A stretch of 64,000 bases of DNA from Nonlabens marinus S1-08 (GCF_000831385.1 NZ_AP014548.1:1397501-1461500), one strand, 5' to 3'. Numbered from the stretch's first letter, positions 9,199 to 20,140 are shown. The notes: generated by a model from the letters alone, not told the origin. A program made the numbers and translations.

Positions 9199-9622
9199 AT
9201 CTTCCATTGCGGTCATTATTGCCTTATTGCTGTTGGTGGCAATTCGGTTTTTTGAAACCGCTTTATTTTACGATCCACTCCATGATTATTTTCATGATAA
9301 CTTTCAAGCCTTGCCTTTCCCTGAGGTAGAGTGGGGCAGCTTGCTAGCATCCTATACGGCTCGATACGTATTGAACAGTGCGATCTCTCTGGTAATACTA
9401 TGGTTTTTGTATAAGTCTAAGGCTTATCTCAAAGCAGGGCTTTGGGTGTATTTATTTTCCTTTGTCCTATTGATGGCCGTGCTGGTAGTCTTGTTACAAG
9501 GAAACTCAGATCTGGCCAAAATGGCCTTGTTCTACACTCGTCGATTCTTGATACATCCCATCTTTCTGTTTATCCTAGTAGCAGGTTGTTACTATTTGAA
9601 AACACATAAAACGGACTCATAG
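9179..9622 (+). CDS. Exosortase F system-associated membrane protein
   Basis: 147 residues with four predicted membrane segments (about 10-24, 63-79, 85-108 and 125-141). It is the small hydrophobic protein regularly encoded directly after xrtF in flavobacteria and named for that association. Its function is unknown. Two ATGs in tandem (9179 and 9182) both fall inside the end of xrtF, so translation is coupled. The FYDPLHDYFHDNF loop between helices 1 and 2 faces one side of the membrane and is rich in His/Asp/Phe. About 150 nt with no gene follow. The assignment rests mainly on context, length and topology. Confidence 0.8.
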   Translation: MMGKRIRSSIAVIIALLLLVAIRFFETALFYDPLHDYFHDNFQALPFPEVEWGSLLASYTARYVLNSAISLVILWFLYKSKAYLKAGLWVYLFSFVLLMAVLVVLLQGNSDLAKMALFYTRRFLIHPIFLFILVAGCYYLKTHKTDS

Positions 9623-9775
9623 AGGGACTTGCATGAGCTCGATGGTAAATGTTTGAAGGCGTATAGAAATAATCCAATAAAATCAGTGTCTGTAAAATCA
9701 TTCAACAAATCTTTTTGATAGGAAACCCAGGATTATATCATTTTAATTGTGGGAAATAGGCAGAATAAAAAGAGG

Positions 9776-11245
9776 TTATTTAAGTGGAACTTTCTCGGTA
9801 ACGGGTTCACCACGGGTATTGAAATATTTGTAGATGCCACGGGATTCTCCTTTTTTGATAAAAATATAACTGCTATTGTCTAAGGTATCTTGGGGCACAG
9901 GCTTGCCTGCAAGATATGCGAATACATTTGGGAATACTCCGATAGAGCTTTTGATGTTTTTTTGAAATGGTCGAAAATCATCTGGGGCTTTTATGGCTAA
10001 AAGTGGGTTAAATAAACTTTGTTTGAGTTCCAGATCTTGAACCGGTTTTTCATAAGCTTGAGCAGTGCTTCCAAACCCTACAAAGCCACCATGATCTGCT
10101 GCGATAATAATTATTCCTTGTGGATCTTTTTGCTGGATCATGAGTATTAAGTTATCAAGGATCTGAGTGGCTGAATTAAGACTTTGTAAATAATTCTTTC
10201 TTCCTTCTTTTAAAGCATCGGTATTTGATGAACTTGTAGGGATATGCCCGGGTTGTAAGATTTCTACAAAATAGAATTGAGGCTCCGGCTTATCCAGTTT
10301 TATCATGTCATAAAGATCTTTTTCTATGTCTTTATATAATTCGTAATCGGGCATGATGTGAAGATCCTCTTCCTTAACATTAAGCTGGTCATAGGCTGTT
10401 TTAGGGTGGTTTAGTAACAGGTAACTGTGTTCCAGTATGGCGTTTAAAGTATATCCATTTGATTTTAATGTGTTCAGCGTGGCGTTTTGTCCCATGATAA
10501 TATTTCGAGCATGAAACAATTCGCCTTCCATATTGCCATTGTCATAGTAATGGTGTTGTCCAGTGAATAACGCTGTATTTGCGGAAAGCGTGGTGGGGTA
10601 ATTACTACGGTAATCATAATTGATTTTTAGTCCCTTGCTTTCCAATTGATCATAAAATGATATGTTTTCCCATTTGTACATTGAGTTTTGAGCTGTCTTT
10701 TTTCCGATAAATCCATCTGGCTGGATCAGATAAATATTAGGTTTTTTGTTGAAGACAAAACTTTCAAATTCCTGAGTAGACGTCCATTCTTTCCAACCAG
10801 CGACCCGCTCAATATAGAAATAACTGAAATTATACAGAGCCAAAATAACCATGAGGCCCACTAATACCACAAATTTTTTATAATGCTTACCTAGAAAGAA
10901 AGCAGAAATTATGGACAAAGCCGCCACCAGAATCAATCCTTTCCATCGCCAGCCTAAATAGATGCTCCAGGATAAAATAATGGATAGATTAATAAAAAAA
11001 TAACTCCAGTAAAGCTTCTCCCGGTGTGAGGGCAGCCATTTTTTGAAGACTAAGTCAAGTATGAGAATTTCAATCACCGGCAATGCGATGAATAAGAGGA
11101 TAAAACCCACAAATTGATACCAGGAATTAACCAGCGTATAATTATTTGTGTATAGATAAAGAATAGAATAAACGCCGGGAATTACAGTAACTGTCCACCA
11201 TAAATGCCGATCGCTTTTAAAATAATTCAGCAAGCGATCTTTCAT
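9776..11245 (-). CDS. Membrane-anchored sulfatase/alkaline-phosphatase-fold protein
   Basis: 489 residues. The N-terminal third has about five membrane helices (15-35, 43-65, 78-95, 102-118, 124-142). A periplasmic domain follows. The motif IIAADHGGFVGFG places Asp384-His385, the metal-binding DHG of the sulfatase / phosphoglycerol transferase fold, near residue 385. NIYLIQPDGF and NYPTTLSANTALFTGQHHY hold the expected N-terminal metal ligand and the nucleophile-loop region (a Thr/Ser, not a Cys-x-Pro-x-Arg sulfatase motif). A phospho- or glycerophospho-group transferase acting on a surface glycan is more likely than a sulfatase; this is inference. It overlaps the methyltransferase gene by 4 nt (ATGA). 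Confidence 0.75.
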   Translation of the reverse strand: MKDRLLNYFKSDRHLWWTVTVIPGVYSILYLYTNNYTLVNSWYQFVGFILLFIALPVIEILILDLVFKKWLPSHREKLYWSYFFINLSIILSWSIYLGWRWKGLILVAALSIISAFFLGKHYKKFVVLVGLMVILALYNFSYFYIERVAGWKEWTSTQEFESFVFNKKPNIYLIQPDGFIGKKTAQNSMYKWENISFYDQLESKGLKINYDYRSNYPTTLSANTALFTGQHHYYDNGNMEGELFHARNIIMGQNATLNTLKSNGYTLNAILEHSYLLLNHPKTAYDQLNVKEEDLHIMPDYELYKDIEKDLYDMIKLDKPEPQFYFVEILQPGHIPTSSSNTDALKEGRKNYLQSLNSATQILDNLILMIQQKDPQGIIIIAADHGGFVGFGSTAQAYEKPVQDLELKQSLFNPLLAIKAPDDFRPFQKNIKSSIGVFPNVFAYLAGKPVPQDTLDNSSYIFIKKGESRGIYKYFNTRGEPVTEKVPLK

Positions 11246-12612
11246 TTTCTACGCATTAGAAATAGGCTTCTGTGGGTGCCAGGAATGAGTTCTTGCTTGT
11301 CAATGTGATAGTAAATAGAGTACGCTTTCGCGAAAGCGGAAACCCCATAGTCATCAAACAAATGACGGGCATCACGCTTACTATCCAGAATATATCGCAC
11401 CCAGCTGTCTTCCCGATCTGGAAATTCAATAATTAAATAGTCGCTTAAGCTGGCAAAAAAGGCTGCGCTCATCTCAAACGGCACATTACCAGTGAGTGTG
11501 ATGTGGTGAATCAAAGCAAGTGCGAGACTTACATCTGGTTTAAAATCCTGAACCCGCTTGACGAAGCTGTCTCGCTCTTCATTTGCAAAACCAATGGCCG
11601 GTGAGGGCTGCATCAAATCACAAACAATAGGAATGATTCTACTTGTTTGCGTTAATTTCAATTCAGTGGTGTAACAATGATCAATTGCTGCTTGATCGAT
11701 GTCACTGACTATAATTTGTTTCAAGTCTTTAGGGAGAACACGAGCAAATGTACCGTCATTACCACCCAGGTCGATTGCCTTTACAGCGTTCAGTTCTTGA
11801 CTCCACCATTGAACTAGTTTTTTTTTGAATTCAAAAGACTGTTGATCGTAATTAATTTGATCGTAATATTCAGTCCACTCTGTAGTTTCTGAGAGACTCA
11901 TGCTGGAAATGTGAGACTCTAATACTTTCAAAATTTTAAGTTGCGACTCCTTACTCAAGGTAGGCGACTTAGATTTCGAAATATCTTTTGGTGTTTCAGA
12001 ACCCCCTCGAGCCATCAAGTGGATATTAGGGTAGATCACTGGGTGAAACTTAGTCTTCCAAGACAGTAACTTGGCCGTTTCTTTGAGGTTATTCCCGTTG
12101 ATTTGGGTAGCTAATGTTTTTAAATGGTGGGCTCCATATTTTTGCGACAGCAATAGCACGCTGAAAAAATGTTGTTCAAACTGCTGCAGGGCTCTCCATG
12201 GCTCATTGCTCTTATACTGTTCTATACTTAAGGTATCTATAAAGATCGCTTTGCCTTTATGGAATGTGATATTAAATGCACTGGCATCTTTCAATGAAAA
12301 ACCTCTGTCTAACAGAAACATCTGCAAGCGCAGAGTAAGCTGTGCTGCATGTTTGTATTGGGTAAAAGACCACTCGTATGGATATGTAATGAATTCAATC
12401 TGTTCTGGAACAAGGACGATTTTTTCTTCATTGCGTAGTTCCTCTTTATGGGGGATCAGCCAACCTTTTTCAAAAAGCGCCTGGTAAATTCCTGCTTCAT
12501 GAGCGGCTTCATATTCTTCAAAAAATATAGGATTGATCTGCCGTTTTATGATTCCTTGTTCTTGAAATATAAAACCTGAGGGATCTCTATATGAGGAAGA
12601 AAGTCGGGACAT
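11242..12612 (-). CDS. Two-domain protein with C-terminal SAM-dependent methyltransferase
   Basis: 456 residues. The C-terminal half is a class I methyltransferase: motif I KAIDLGGNDGTFARVLP, then an acidic IVSDID at the end of strand 2, and later ALALIHHITL. The N-terminal ~200 residues contain KDASAFNITFHKGKAIFIDTLSIEQY. That pattern recalls a kinase-like DxxxxN...(F/Y)IDxxS fold (asterisked by Asp-Asn-Asp), so a vestigial kinase-like module is possible. It is the middle gene of a three-gene operon, overlapping both neighbours (1 and 4 nt). Palindrome copy 4 is read SAFAKAYS near the C-terminus. The substrate is unknown; a surface glycan or lipid carrier is suggested by the neighbours. Confidence 0.72.
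   Translation of the reverse strand: MSRLSSSYRDPSGFIFQEQGIIKRQINPIFFEEYEAAHEAGIYQALFEKGWLIPHKEELRNEEKIVLVPEQIEFITYPYEWSFTQYKHAAQLTLRLQMFLLDRGFSLKDASAFNITFHKGKAIFIDTLSIEQYKSNEPWRALQQFEQHFFSVLLLSQKYGAHHLKTLATQINGNNLKETAKLLSWKTKFHPVIYPNIHLMARGGSETPKDISKSKSPTLSKESQLKILKVLESHISSMSLSETTEWTEYYDQINYDQQSFEFKKKLVQWWSQELNAVKAIDLGGNDGTFARVLPKDLKQIIVSDIDQAAIDHCYTTELKLTQTSRIIPIVCDLMQPSPAIGFANEERDSFVKRVQDFKPDVSLALALIHHITLTGNVPFEMSAAFFASLSDYLIIEFPDREDSWVRYILDSKRDARHLFDDYGVSAFAKAYSIYYHIDKQELIPGTHRSLFLMRRK
11323..11338. repeat. 16-bp palindrome, copy 4 (inside methyltransferase gene)
   Basis: Perfect CGCTTTCGCGAAAGCG, read AFAKA in the minus-strand methyltransferase frame. Confidence 0.95.
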
Positions 12613-12803
12613 TAACGATCTGTTTGATCGTTTTTATAGGCCTCATCAAAGGAGTCTACATCTTTCTTTCTTTTGATCCCAAACCATGCCTTGATATATG
12701 CCACACAGGTTTTGTAAAATAACAAGAAACCAGCAAAGGCCGCTATAGCTGCCTGGGCAATCATCGCGCCTAGTCCTGGGTCAAAATAGAAAGGTAAATT
12801 CAT
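12612..12803 (-). CDS. 63-residue membrane protein with FDPGLGAMI motif
   Basis: A tiny protein. The motif YFDPGLGAMIAQA sits at residues 6-18, one membrane helix covers about 12-32, and a charged Lys/Asp-rich cytoplasmic tail follows. Small proteins opening with (Y/F)(I/F)DPGxGSxxxQ are common beside polysaccharide and sulfatase-fold genes in many bacteria, but I know of no assigned function. It is the first gene of the operon; its stop overlaps the methyltransferase ATG (TAATG). That coupling suggests a fixed ratio with the enzymes downstream, perhaps as a membrane adaptor. Confidence 0.75.
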   Translation of the reverse strand: MNLPFYFDPGLGAMIAQAAIAAFAGFLLFYKTCVAYIKAWFGIKRKKDVDSFDEAYKNDQTDR

Positions 12804-12834
12804 GCTTGCAATTTACATATAAAACTAGTGCAAA

Positions 12835-12866
12835 TAAAAAACTGCCTTTAGTTATAAAGGCAGTTT
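12835..12866 (-). terminator. Intrinsic terminator of the metalloprotease gene
   Basis: Stem AAACTGCCTTTA / TAAAGGCAGTTT with loop GTTA. Read on the minus strand it ends in a T-run. Confidence 0.85.
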
Positions 12867-12893
12867 AGAAAGCAATTTATAAAATCAAATATC

Positions 12894-15362
12894 CTAGACT
12901 GGATTTAAAATCAAGTCTATACGTTCTGAAAGATCACGCAAGTGTATGCGGGATAAACGATCTCCTGTTGAGTTTGAAGCTCTTCTTGTATCGCGTAAAA
13001 GAGTTTCTAATTCTGCTCTTACGATAGGTCTGATGTCACTTTGAGCAACATCTATACTAGAACCAAATCTACCTCTAGCGCCTTGATCATTATTCATGAT
13101 AAACTCTAGACGCTCAACATAAGCACGTTGTAAGTTTCTGCGGTAGCGATCAATCGCCTGACCACGTTGAAGTTCACTGAATATTCCTTTACGTAAATCA
13201 GTCATCATTTCAAGAAGGCCATAAGCCTCACGACCGTTTACTTCCTCATTCTCCATCAAGCGAGCCATACGACCAAAGTCTAAAATGTCATTCAAAGCTC
13301 TCACTTGAGTGCCACGAATTCTTTCAATTCCACCATCACTTTCAATCTTGTTGAAGATGTCTTGGTCAATTAACCACTCTGGGGTCTCAAACAATTGCTC
13401 TTGTAGGAATGCCATAGCGCGTTCTTGCTTGTCTCTAGGAGCATGCTCATAAACAGCGCCATCCTGACCGTATGCTTTGTAGGTCTCTTTAACACCACCC
13501 ACGTTTGCTGCCACGTGACCCATATAGCGATTGAACTGACCTAACACTTGACCGTACATGGTTTCAAGATCATCATAATTCTCACCTGTCTTTCCAGTCC
13601 ACTCGCCTAGCTTAGGCACAATACGTTTCAAATTCAAAATACCATACATGCTGGCTCTCATACTGTCATCTCCTAGATCTTCCGTCTGGCTAGTGTAATC
13701 AATCACACCAAATTGTTGACGGCCGAATCTGTAGATAGGATCTCCCGCCTTTTCTAGGATCCACTCATCAAGAATTTCTTTTTCTTGTTCAGCAGTTTTC
13801 CCTGGTATAGGCTTGTATCCCCACATGATAGAATATTTGTCATAAGGTCCAATGTTAGGCATTAAAGCGACATCACCATCTTCTGGCTGTGCTACGTAGT
13901 TGAAACGTGCATAATCCATAATACTTGGAGCTGTAGAATACTTAGCTGTGAACTCTGGATCACGTAGATCCTCGACAGAGTAAGCAACGGAACTTCCCAT
14001 GTTATGTGGAAGGCCTAAGGTATGCCCTACCTCATGAGAACTCACAAAACGAATTAATCTACCCATTACTTCCTCGTCAAAAGCCGTGGCTTGAGCTTGT
14101 GGGTTGATTGCAGCAGTTTGAACAAAGAACCAGTTGCGCAACAACGTCATAACGTTGTGGTACCAGTTGATGTCAGATTCAAGAATCTCACCAGAACGTG
14201 GGTCAGATACGTGAGGACCATTAGCATTTGGAATAGGAGAAGCAAGGTATCTAACTGTTGAATAACGAACGTCTTCTGGACTCCAGTCAGGATCTTCTTC
14301 TTTAGTTGGAGCATCTTTTGCAATAATGGCATTTTTAAAGCCAGCAGCCTCAAAAGCTACTTGCCAATCATTAATACCTTGTTTAATGTATTTTCTCCAT
14401 TGTTGAGGTGTTGCTGGATCGATGTAGTAAACGATCTGTTTTTTAGGTTCTACAAGCTCTCCTCTTTTAAAGGCAGCCATGTCTTCATCCTTAACTTCTA
14501 ATCTCCAGCGATCTAAGTAGCGAACTGTTTTAGTTTCTTGAGCATCAAGACCGTAATCTTGTTGTCCGCGAGCAAACCATCCCACACGTTGATCGTAATA
14601 ACGACGCTTCATAGGCTCTTTAGGAAGCAAGATCATGGAGTTGCTCATTTCTACAGATATAGATTGAACATCCTCATTTGAAGGAGCATCACTAGCTAGA
14701 TACGTTTTTATGTGTCTGCTTTCAATATTTTCAGGAAAAGATTTTAGTGTATCGATATAAGATCTATCGTCATCGAGTCTAGATATTTTATAACGACTGC
14801 GTTGGCTTTGCGGGAAACCGATAGACTTCACATCTTCTGAAAAGAACTTAGTCACGTCGATTACTGCATTGTTGTTTACACTATCCTTTTTTACAGCTGC
14901 AATTGGAAAGGAGTAGAGGATAGGTTCAAAATTTGAATTCTCTACTGCGATACTTACGGGAAGTGAATCTGCTGCAACGATGGAATGGGAAACAACTCTC
15001 AATAGAACATTATCGTTCTTACGCTGCCACCTTAAAGTTTGTGTATTTGCCTTACCACCACCGAAACCTATTCCGGTAGCAGTTTTTGCGATACGAGTAA
15101 CCATCAACATCTCTCTGTTAAAAAGACTATCTGGTATTTCATAGAAGTATTTGTCTTCTACCTTATGGATTGTGAAAAGTCCTGGATCGCTCTTGGCGTC
15201 TTTCGTAATGACTTTGGCATATGGCTTCATGCCATCCTTTTTTGCAGATTTCTCGCTAGAGTCGGCACCTGCACCGGCCTTTGAAGCTCCTTTTTTAGGT
15301 CCACAAGCAGCAATCATGGTAGCTGTTAGGATCAGGAGCATCAGGGATTTTAATGATTTCAT
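12894..15362 (-). CDS. Zinc metalloprotease lipoprotein (metzincin-like, DUF5117/DUF5118 type)
   Basis: 822 residues. A lipoprotein signal ends at Cys20 (TATMIAACGPK). A long N-terminal beta-rich region precedes the catalytic zinc motif HEVGHTLGLPH at residues 443-453. This fits HExxHxxGxxH: His443, His447 and His453 are the ligands and Glu444 the base. APSIMDYARFNY shortly after is the Met-turn expected of metzincins. The C-terminal ~250 residues are helical and full of Arg/Glu. Large zinc-dependent lipoprotein proteases of this architecture are common in Bacteroidota; substrates are unknown. It is a single gene with its own terminator at 12835-12866. The protein is probably anchored in the outer membrane. 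Confidence 0.85.
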   Translation of the reverse strand: MKSLKSLMLLILTATMIAACGPKKGASKAGAGADSSEKSAKKDGMKPYAKVITKDAKSDPGLFTIHKVEDKYFYEIPDSLFNREMLMVTRIAKTATGIGFGGGKANTQTLRWQRKNDNVLLRVVSHSIVAADSLPVSIAVENSNFEPILYSFPIAAVKKDSVNNNAVIDVTKFFSEDVKSIGFPQSQRSRYKISRLDDDRSYIDTLKSFPENIESRHIKTYLASDAPSNEDVQSISVEMSNSMILLPKEPMKRRYYDQRVGWFARGQQDYGLDAQETKTVRYLDRWRLEVKDEDMAAFKRGELVEPKKQIVYYIDPATPQQWRKYIKQGINDWQVAFEAAGFKNAIIAKDAPTKEEDPDWSPEDVRYSTVRYLASPIPNANGPHVSDPRSGEILESDINWYHNVMTLLRNWFFVQTAAINPQAQATAFDEEVMGRLIRFVSSHEVGHTLGLPHNMGSSVAYSVEDLRDPEFTAKYSTAPSIMDYARFNYVAQPEDGDVALMPNIGPYDKYSIMWGYKPIPGKTAEQEKEILDEWILEKAGDPIYRFGRQQFGVIDYTSQTEDLGDDSMRASMYGILNLKRIVPKLGEWTGKTGENYDDLETMYGQVLGQFNRYMGHVAANVGGVKETYKAYGQDGAVYEHAPRDKQERAMAFLQEQLFETPEWLIDQDIFNKIESDGGIERIRGTQVRALNDILDFGRMARLMENEEVNGREAYGLLEMMTDLRKGIFSELQRGQAIDRYRRNLQRAYVERLEFIMNNDQGARGRFGSSIDVAQSDIRPIVRAELETLLRDTRRASNSTGDRLSRIHLRDLSERIDLILNPV

Positions 15363-15455
15363 TAACTGATTTTTTTAGATTGCTTTAAAGATATCGTCCA
15401 AGGCGCAATAATATCTTAATGAGTTGTTAAGGAAAGTTAAATTTATGCGGGATTT

Positions 15456-15471
15456 CGCTTTCGCGAAAGCG
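15456..15471. repeat. 16-bp palindrome, copy 5 (intergenic)
   Basis: Perfect CGCTTTCGCGAAAGCG in the divergent 227-nt gap between the metalloprotease and endonuclease genes. Confidence 0.95.
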
Positions 15472-15589
15472 ATAAATAACGAGTCAAATCCTAACAAGTA
15501 GTTTAAAACTAAATTTTTGATAACCTAAAATTTACATGGTTGCGCGATAAGAAGCAGTAGTTTTCCCACTTAATCCTTTACCCCTTAAC

Positions 15590-17512
15590 ATGAAACTAAA
15601 ACTACTTACCCTATTGTTCTTTACAACAGCTATAGTTTTTGCTCAAGTACCAGCCTATTACAATGATGTAAACACAAGTCTCTCTGGACAGGCCTTAAAA
15701 GCAGAACTCAGCAACAAAGTAACAATCACTCAAAATGTCACCTTAAGTTATACCCCTGGCGTTTGGGATGCTATGAAACAAATAGACCTAGACCCTACGA
15801 ACACTAATAATGTAATTCTTGTCTATGGATATGATGACACAGATCAAGATTTGACCAACGATCGAACTAGAAACAAAAATTTGAACGGTGGTGCTACTAC
15901 GGATTGGAATCGGGAACATGTTTTTCCAAAATCACTGGGAAATCCCAACTTAGGAACAACAGGCCCAGGATCAGATATACACCATCTATTTCCTGCAGAT
16001 GTTACAAGAAATGCGAGCAGAAGTAATAGAAAGTTTGCTTCAGGATCTGGTAATTCAGGAATTACCGCTCAAGGATATTGGTATCCTGGAGATGAATTTA
16101 AAGGTGATGTAGCAAGGATGATGATGTTTATGTACGTGCGTTATGGAACTCGCTGCTTAGGTTCTAGTGTTGGAGTTGGGAACCCGGTATCTACAGATAC
16201 GGGAATGATTGACTTGTTCTTGCAATGGAACGTTGAAGATCCTGTAAGTGACTTTGAAGTAAATAGGAATGAATTAATTGAAGGAATTCAAGGAAACAGA
16301 AATCCCTTTATAGATAATCCAGCATTTGCAACAAGCATATGGAATGGTCCACAAGCAGAAGATCGTTTTAATTCTGGTTCAGGTACTGGAGGTAATACAT
16401 TATGTGCTACAACTATAAATAATTTACCATACGCAGAAAGTTTTGAGAGTGGATTTGGAAACTGGGTGCAAGCCTCTAGTGGTGATGACTTCAATTGGGA
16501 TCGTGTTTCTGGAAGCACTCCATCGAGCAATACCGGCCCTGCAAGCGCTTCTCAAGGTTCAAACTATTTGTATATGGAATCCTCTGCTCCAAATTACAGT
16601 TCTAAAAGAGCTATTTTATATGGCCCTTGTGTTGACATACCTAGTTCTGGAGCTAGTACTTTTAGTTTTAAATATCATATGTATGGATCGACTGCAATGG
16701 GTAGTTTGTCTGTGGAAGCTAGTTTGAATGGGATTTCCTGGACTAGCGTCTGGTCGCGCAGCGGTAATCAGGGGAATCAATGGAACTCTACCATCGTTGA
16801 TCTAGATGCGTACAAAGGACAAATAGTTCAATTGCGCTTCAATGGTTTAACAGGGACTACCTGGCAAGGAGATATGGCTATAGATGATTTAAAAATCTTA
16901 AATGTATCTACAGCGAAGCCTTCTACTTATGCCATCAATATGCGAATCACTTTTGACAATTATCCAGAGGAGACTAGTTGGGAAATTAGAAATTCCAACA
17001 ATCAACTGGCCACTTCAGGAAATAATTACGGAAGTTTTACACCTGGATCCACCATTAATATTTCTAAAACGCTTAGCGATGGTTGTTATACCTTAATATT
17101 TAAAGACGCCTACGGAGATGGCATTTGCTGTGCATACGGGAATGGTTCTTACACCTTGACAGATACTACAAACAATACTATTCTGGCTTCTGGAGGTTCC
17201 TTTGGTGCGTCTGAGAGTACTTTATTCTGCTTATCAAATGGTAAGATGACTTTAGTGAATGAATCAGACAATACGACAGAGTTGGATAAGAGTCTGGTTA
17301 AGCTCTTTCCTAATCCAGCAAAAGATGATATCTCAATTACTTCTTCATATCCAGTAAGTAGTTATTCAATATTAAATACATTAGGACAGCGAGTTGCTAA
17401 TGGGATTCTGGTGGATCGTAAGATCAATGTAAGCGAACTTCAATCCGGAGTATATTTTCTTCAACTGCACATAGAAAATGAAGTATTGGTAAAGCGATTT
17501 ATCAAGGAGTAG
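15590..17512 (+). CDS. Secreted endonuclease I with T9SS sorting domain
   Basis: 640 residues. A signal peptide ends near residue 18 (FAQ). The endonuclease I (EndA-type) domain spans about 20-255, with DWNREHVFPKS carrying the catalytic His110 and GSDIHHLFPAD the metal-site region. A MAM/jelly-roll-like domain spans about 280-440 (AESFESGFGNWVQ, MAIDDLKIL). A Cys-containing beta domain covers 445-560 (YGDGICCAYGNGSYTL). The end is a type A T9SS C-terminal signal (KLFPNPAKDDISI, LQSGVYFLQL, VKRFI). It degrades extracellular DNA or RNA, probably for nutrients or biofilm turnover, and is exported by the machinery built from gldKLMN in this same window. It is a single gene ending at a strong bidirectional terminator. 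Confidence 0.9.
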   Translation: MKLKLLTLLFFTTAIVFAQVPAYYNDVNTSLSGQALKAELSNKVTITQNVTLSYTPGVWDAMKQIDLDPTNTNNVILVYGYDDTDQDLTNDRTRNKNLNGGATTDWNREHVFPKSLGNPNLGTTGPGSDIHHLFPADVTRNASRSNRKFASGSGNSGITAQGYWYPGDEFKGDVARMMMFMYVRYGTRCLGSSVGVGNPVSTDTGMIDLFLQWNVEDPVSDFEVNRNELIEGIQGNRNPFIDNPAFATSIWNGPQAEDRFNSGSGTGGNTLCATTINNLPYAESFESGFGNWVQASSGDDFNWDRVSGSTPSSNTGPASASQGSNYLYMESSAPNYSSKRAILYGPCVDIPSSGASTFSFKYHMYGSTAMGSLSVEASLNGISWTSVWSRSGNQGNQWNSTIVDLDAYKGQIVQLRFNGLTGTTWQGDMAIDDLKILNVSTAKPSTYAINMRITFDNYPEETSWEIRNSNNQLATSGNNYGSFTPGSTINISKTLSDGCYTLIFKDAYGDGICCAYGNGSYTLTDTTNNTILASGGSFGASESTLFCLSNGKMTLVNESDNTTELDKSLVKLFPNPAKDDISITSSYPVSSYSILNTLGQRVANGILVDRKINVSELQSGVYFLQLHIENEVLVKRFIKE

Positions 17513-17534
17513 TATATTTAAAACTCCTTTAATA

Positions 17535-17565
17535 AAAAATGCCATCTCAATCGAGATGGCATTTT
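17535..17565. terminator. Bidirectional intrinsic terminator
   Basis: Stem AAAAAATGCCATCTC / GAGATGGCATTTTT with loop AATC. A/T runs on both sides serve the convergent endonuclease gene (+) and groEL (-). Confidence 0.92.
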
Positions 17566-17591
17566 TGTTCATTATGAGTTCAACAAGTAAT

Positions 17592-19280
<1,689 letters not shown>

Positions 19281-19331
19281 TTAATGAAAAATGTTAGTAG
19301 TAATAAAATGAGTGGTTGTTCCGCTTACGTA

Positions 19332-19347
19332 CCGTGTCGTTGCACGG
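19332..19347. other. Short stem-loop in the groES-groEL spacer
   Basis: CCGTG / CACGG with a 6-nt loop, 19 nt from palindrome copy 6. Together they form two hairpins in the 162-nt spacer of the groESL transcript. No T-run follows, so it is not an obvious terminator; an RNA processing or stability element is possible. Confidence 0.4.
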
Positions 19348-19365
19348 CATGAACTTCTTTTATTA

Positions 19366-19381
19366 CGCTTTCGCGAAAGCG
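19366..19381. repeat. 16-bp palindrome, copy 6 (groES-groEL spacer)
   Basis: Perfect CGCTTTCGCGAAAGCG, 10 nt after the groES stop on the minus strand, inside the presumed groESL mRNA. Confidence 0.95.
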
Positions 19382-19391
19382 AACTTCCTCT

Positions 19392-19667
19392 CTATACTAT
19401 TGCAAGAATATCGTCTTCTCTCATCATAAGGTAATCGTTGCCTTCTACCTTAAGCTCTGTACCGCTATATTTACCATAAAGAACAGTGTCACCCACCTTT
19501 ACAGTCATGTCGTGGTCTTTTTTTCCTTTTCCTACCGCAACTACGGTACCTTGTTGAGGTTTTTCTTTAGCGGTATCTGGAATATAAAGTCCAGAAGCCG
19601 TTTTTTGCTCTGCAGCAGTAGGTTCAATAAGAACTCTATCTGATAATGGTTGAATATTTAATGCCAT
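19392..19667 (-). CDS. groES: Co-chaperonin GroES (Hsp10)
   Basis: 91 residues. It has the family pattern [20 protein letters not shown] with the mobile loop [18 protein letters not shown] at about 26-43, then [17 protein letters not shown]. GroES caps the GroEL ring during ATP-driven folding. It is the first gene of groESL; the unusually long spacer to groEL contains two hairpins. On the minus strand upstream, TTG-N20-TATTTATA is a poor match to the housekeeping promoter, so the real promoter is uncertain. Confidence 0.98.
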   Translation of the reverse strand: MALNIQPLSDRVLIEPTAAEQKTASGLYIPDTAKEKPQQGTVVAVGKGKKDHDMTVKVGDTVLYGKYSGTELKVEGNDYLMMREDDILAIV

Positions 19668-19753
19668 TTTTAAAAAATGTTTTGTTGATTAATATGTGGT
19701 GGTACTGTCTATAAATATGCCACATTACAATAGCTGACAAAACATCATAAAAT

Positions 19754-19784
19754 AAAATATCCAGCCGGTTGGGCTGGATATTTT
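19754..19784 (-). terminator. Intrinsic terminator after secG
   Basis: Stem AAAATATCCAGCC / GGCTGGATATTTT, with a T-rich tail on the minus strand. It closes the miaB-to-secG operon. Confidence 0.85.
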
Positions 19785-19807
19785 GTCAGTTATTTGTATT
19801 GTTTGTC

Positions 19808-20140
19808 TTACTCGCTGTCTGGAATGACATTATTGTCAACTTCTGGAGCTACAGGTGTTTCTACTTCAACGGGATCTGCTACTTGAATTGCGCCGCTTCT
19901 GTTTTCTCTTATCAAGAATGAACTTGCACCTAGAATAAGTACTAATAATAAGGTAGAAAGTACCCAAGTACTTTTGTCAAGAAAATCTCCTGTTTTCTTA
20001 ACACCACCCAATTGCTGTGTTCCACCGCCACCAAAACTAGAGGACAAACCGCCACCTTTAGGGTTTTGCACCATAATTACTACTACTAGTAGAAAGGCAA
20101 CAAAAATGATAAGCCCGATAAATATATAAAATGTAGTCAT
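19808..20140 (-). CDS. secG: Preprotein translocase subunit SecG
   Basis: 110 residues with two membrane helices at about 3-24 and 53-75. The conserved loop between them, MVQNPKGGGLSSSFGGGGTQQLGGVKK, is the hallmark of SecG (shown here only as its position, residues 24-50). The C-terminal tail is acidic (VETPVAPEVD), a common feature in Bacteroidota. It is a subunit of the SecYEG channel. It is the last gene of the operon; its start is adjacent to the stop of the TPR gene, and a terminator follows at 19754-19784. Confidence 0.93.
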   Translation of the reverse strand: MTTFYIFIGLIIFVAFLLVVVIMVQNPKGGGLSSSFGGGGTQQLGGVKKTGDFLDKSTWVLSTLLLVLILGASSFLIRENRSGAIQVADPVEVETPVAPEVDNNVIPDSE

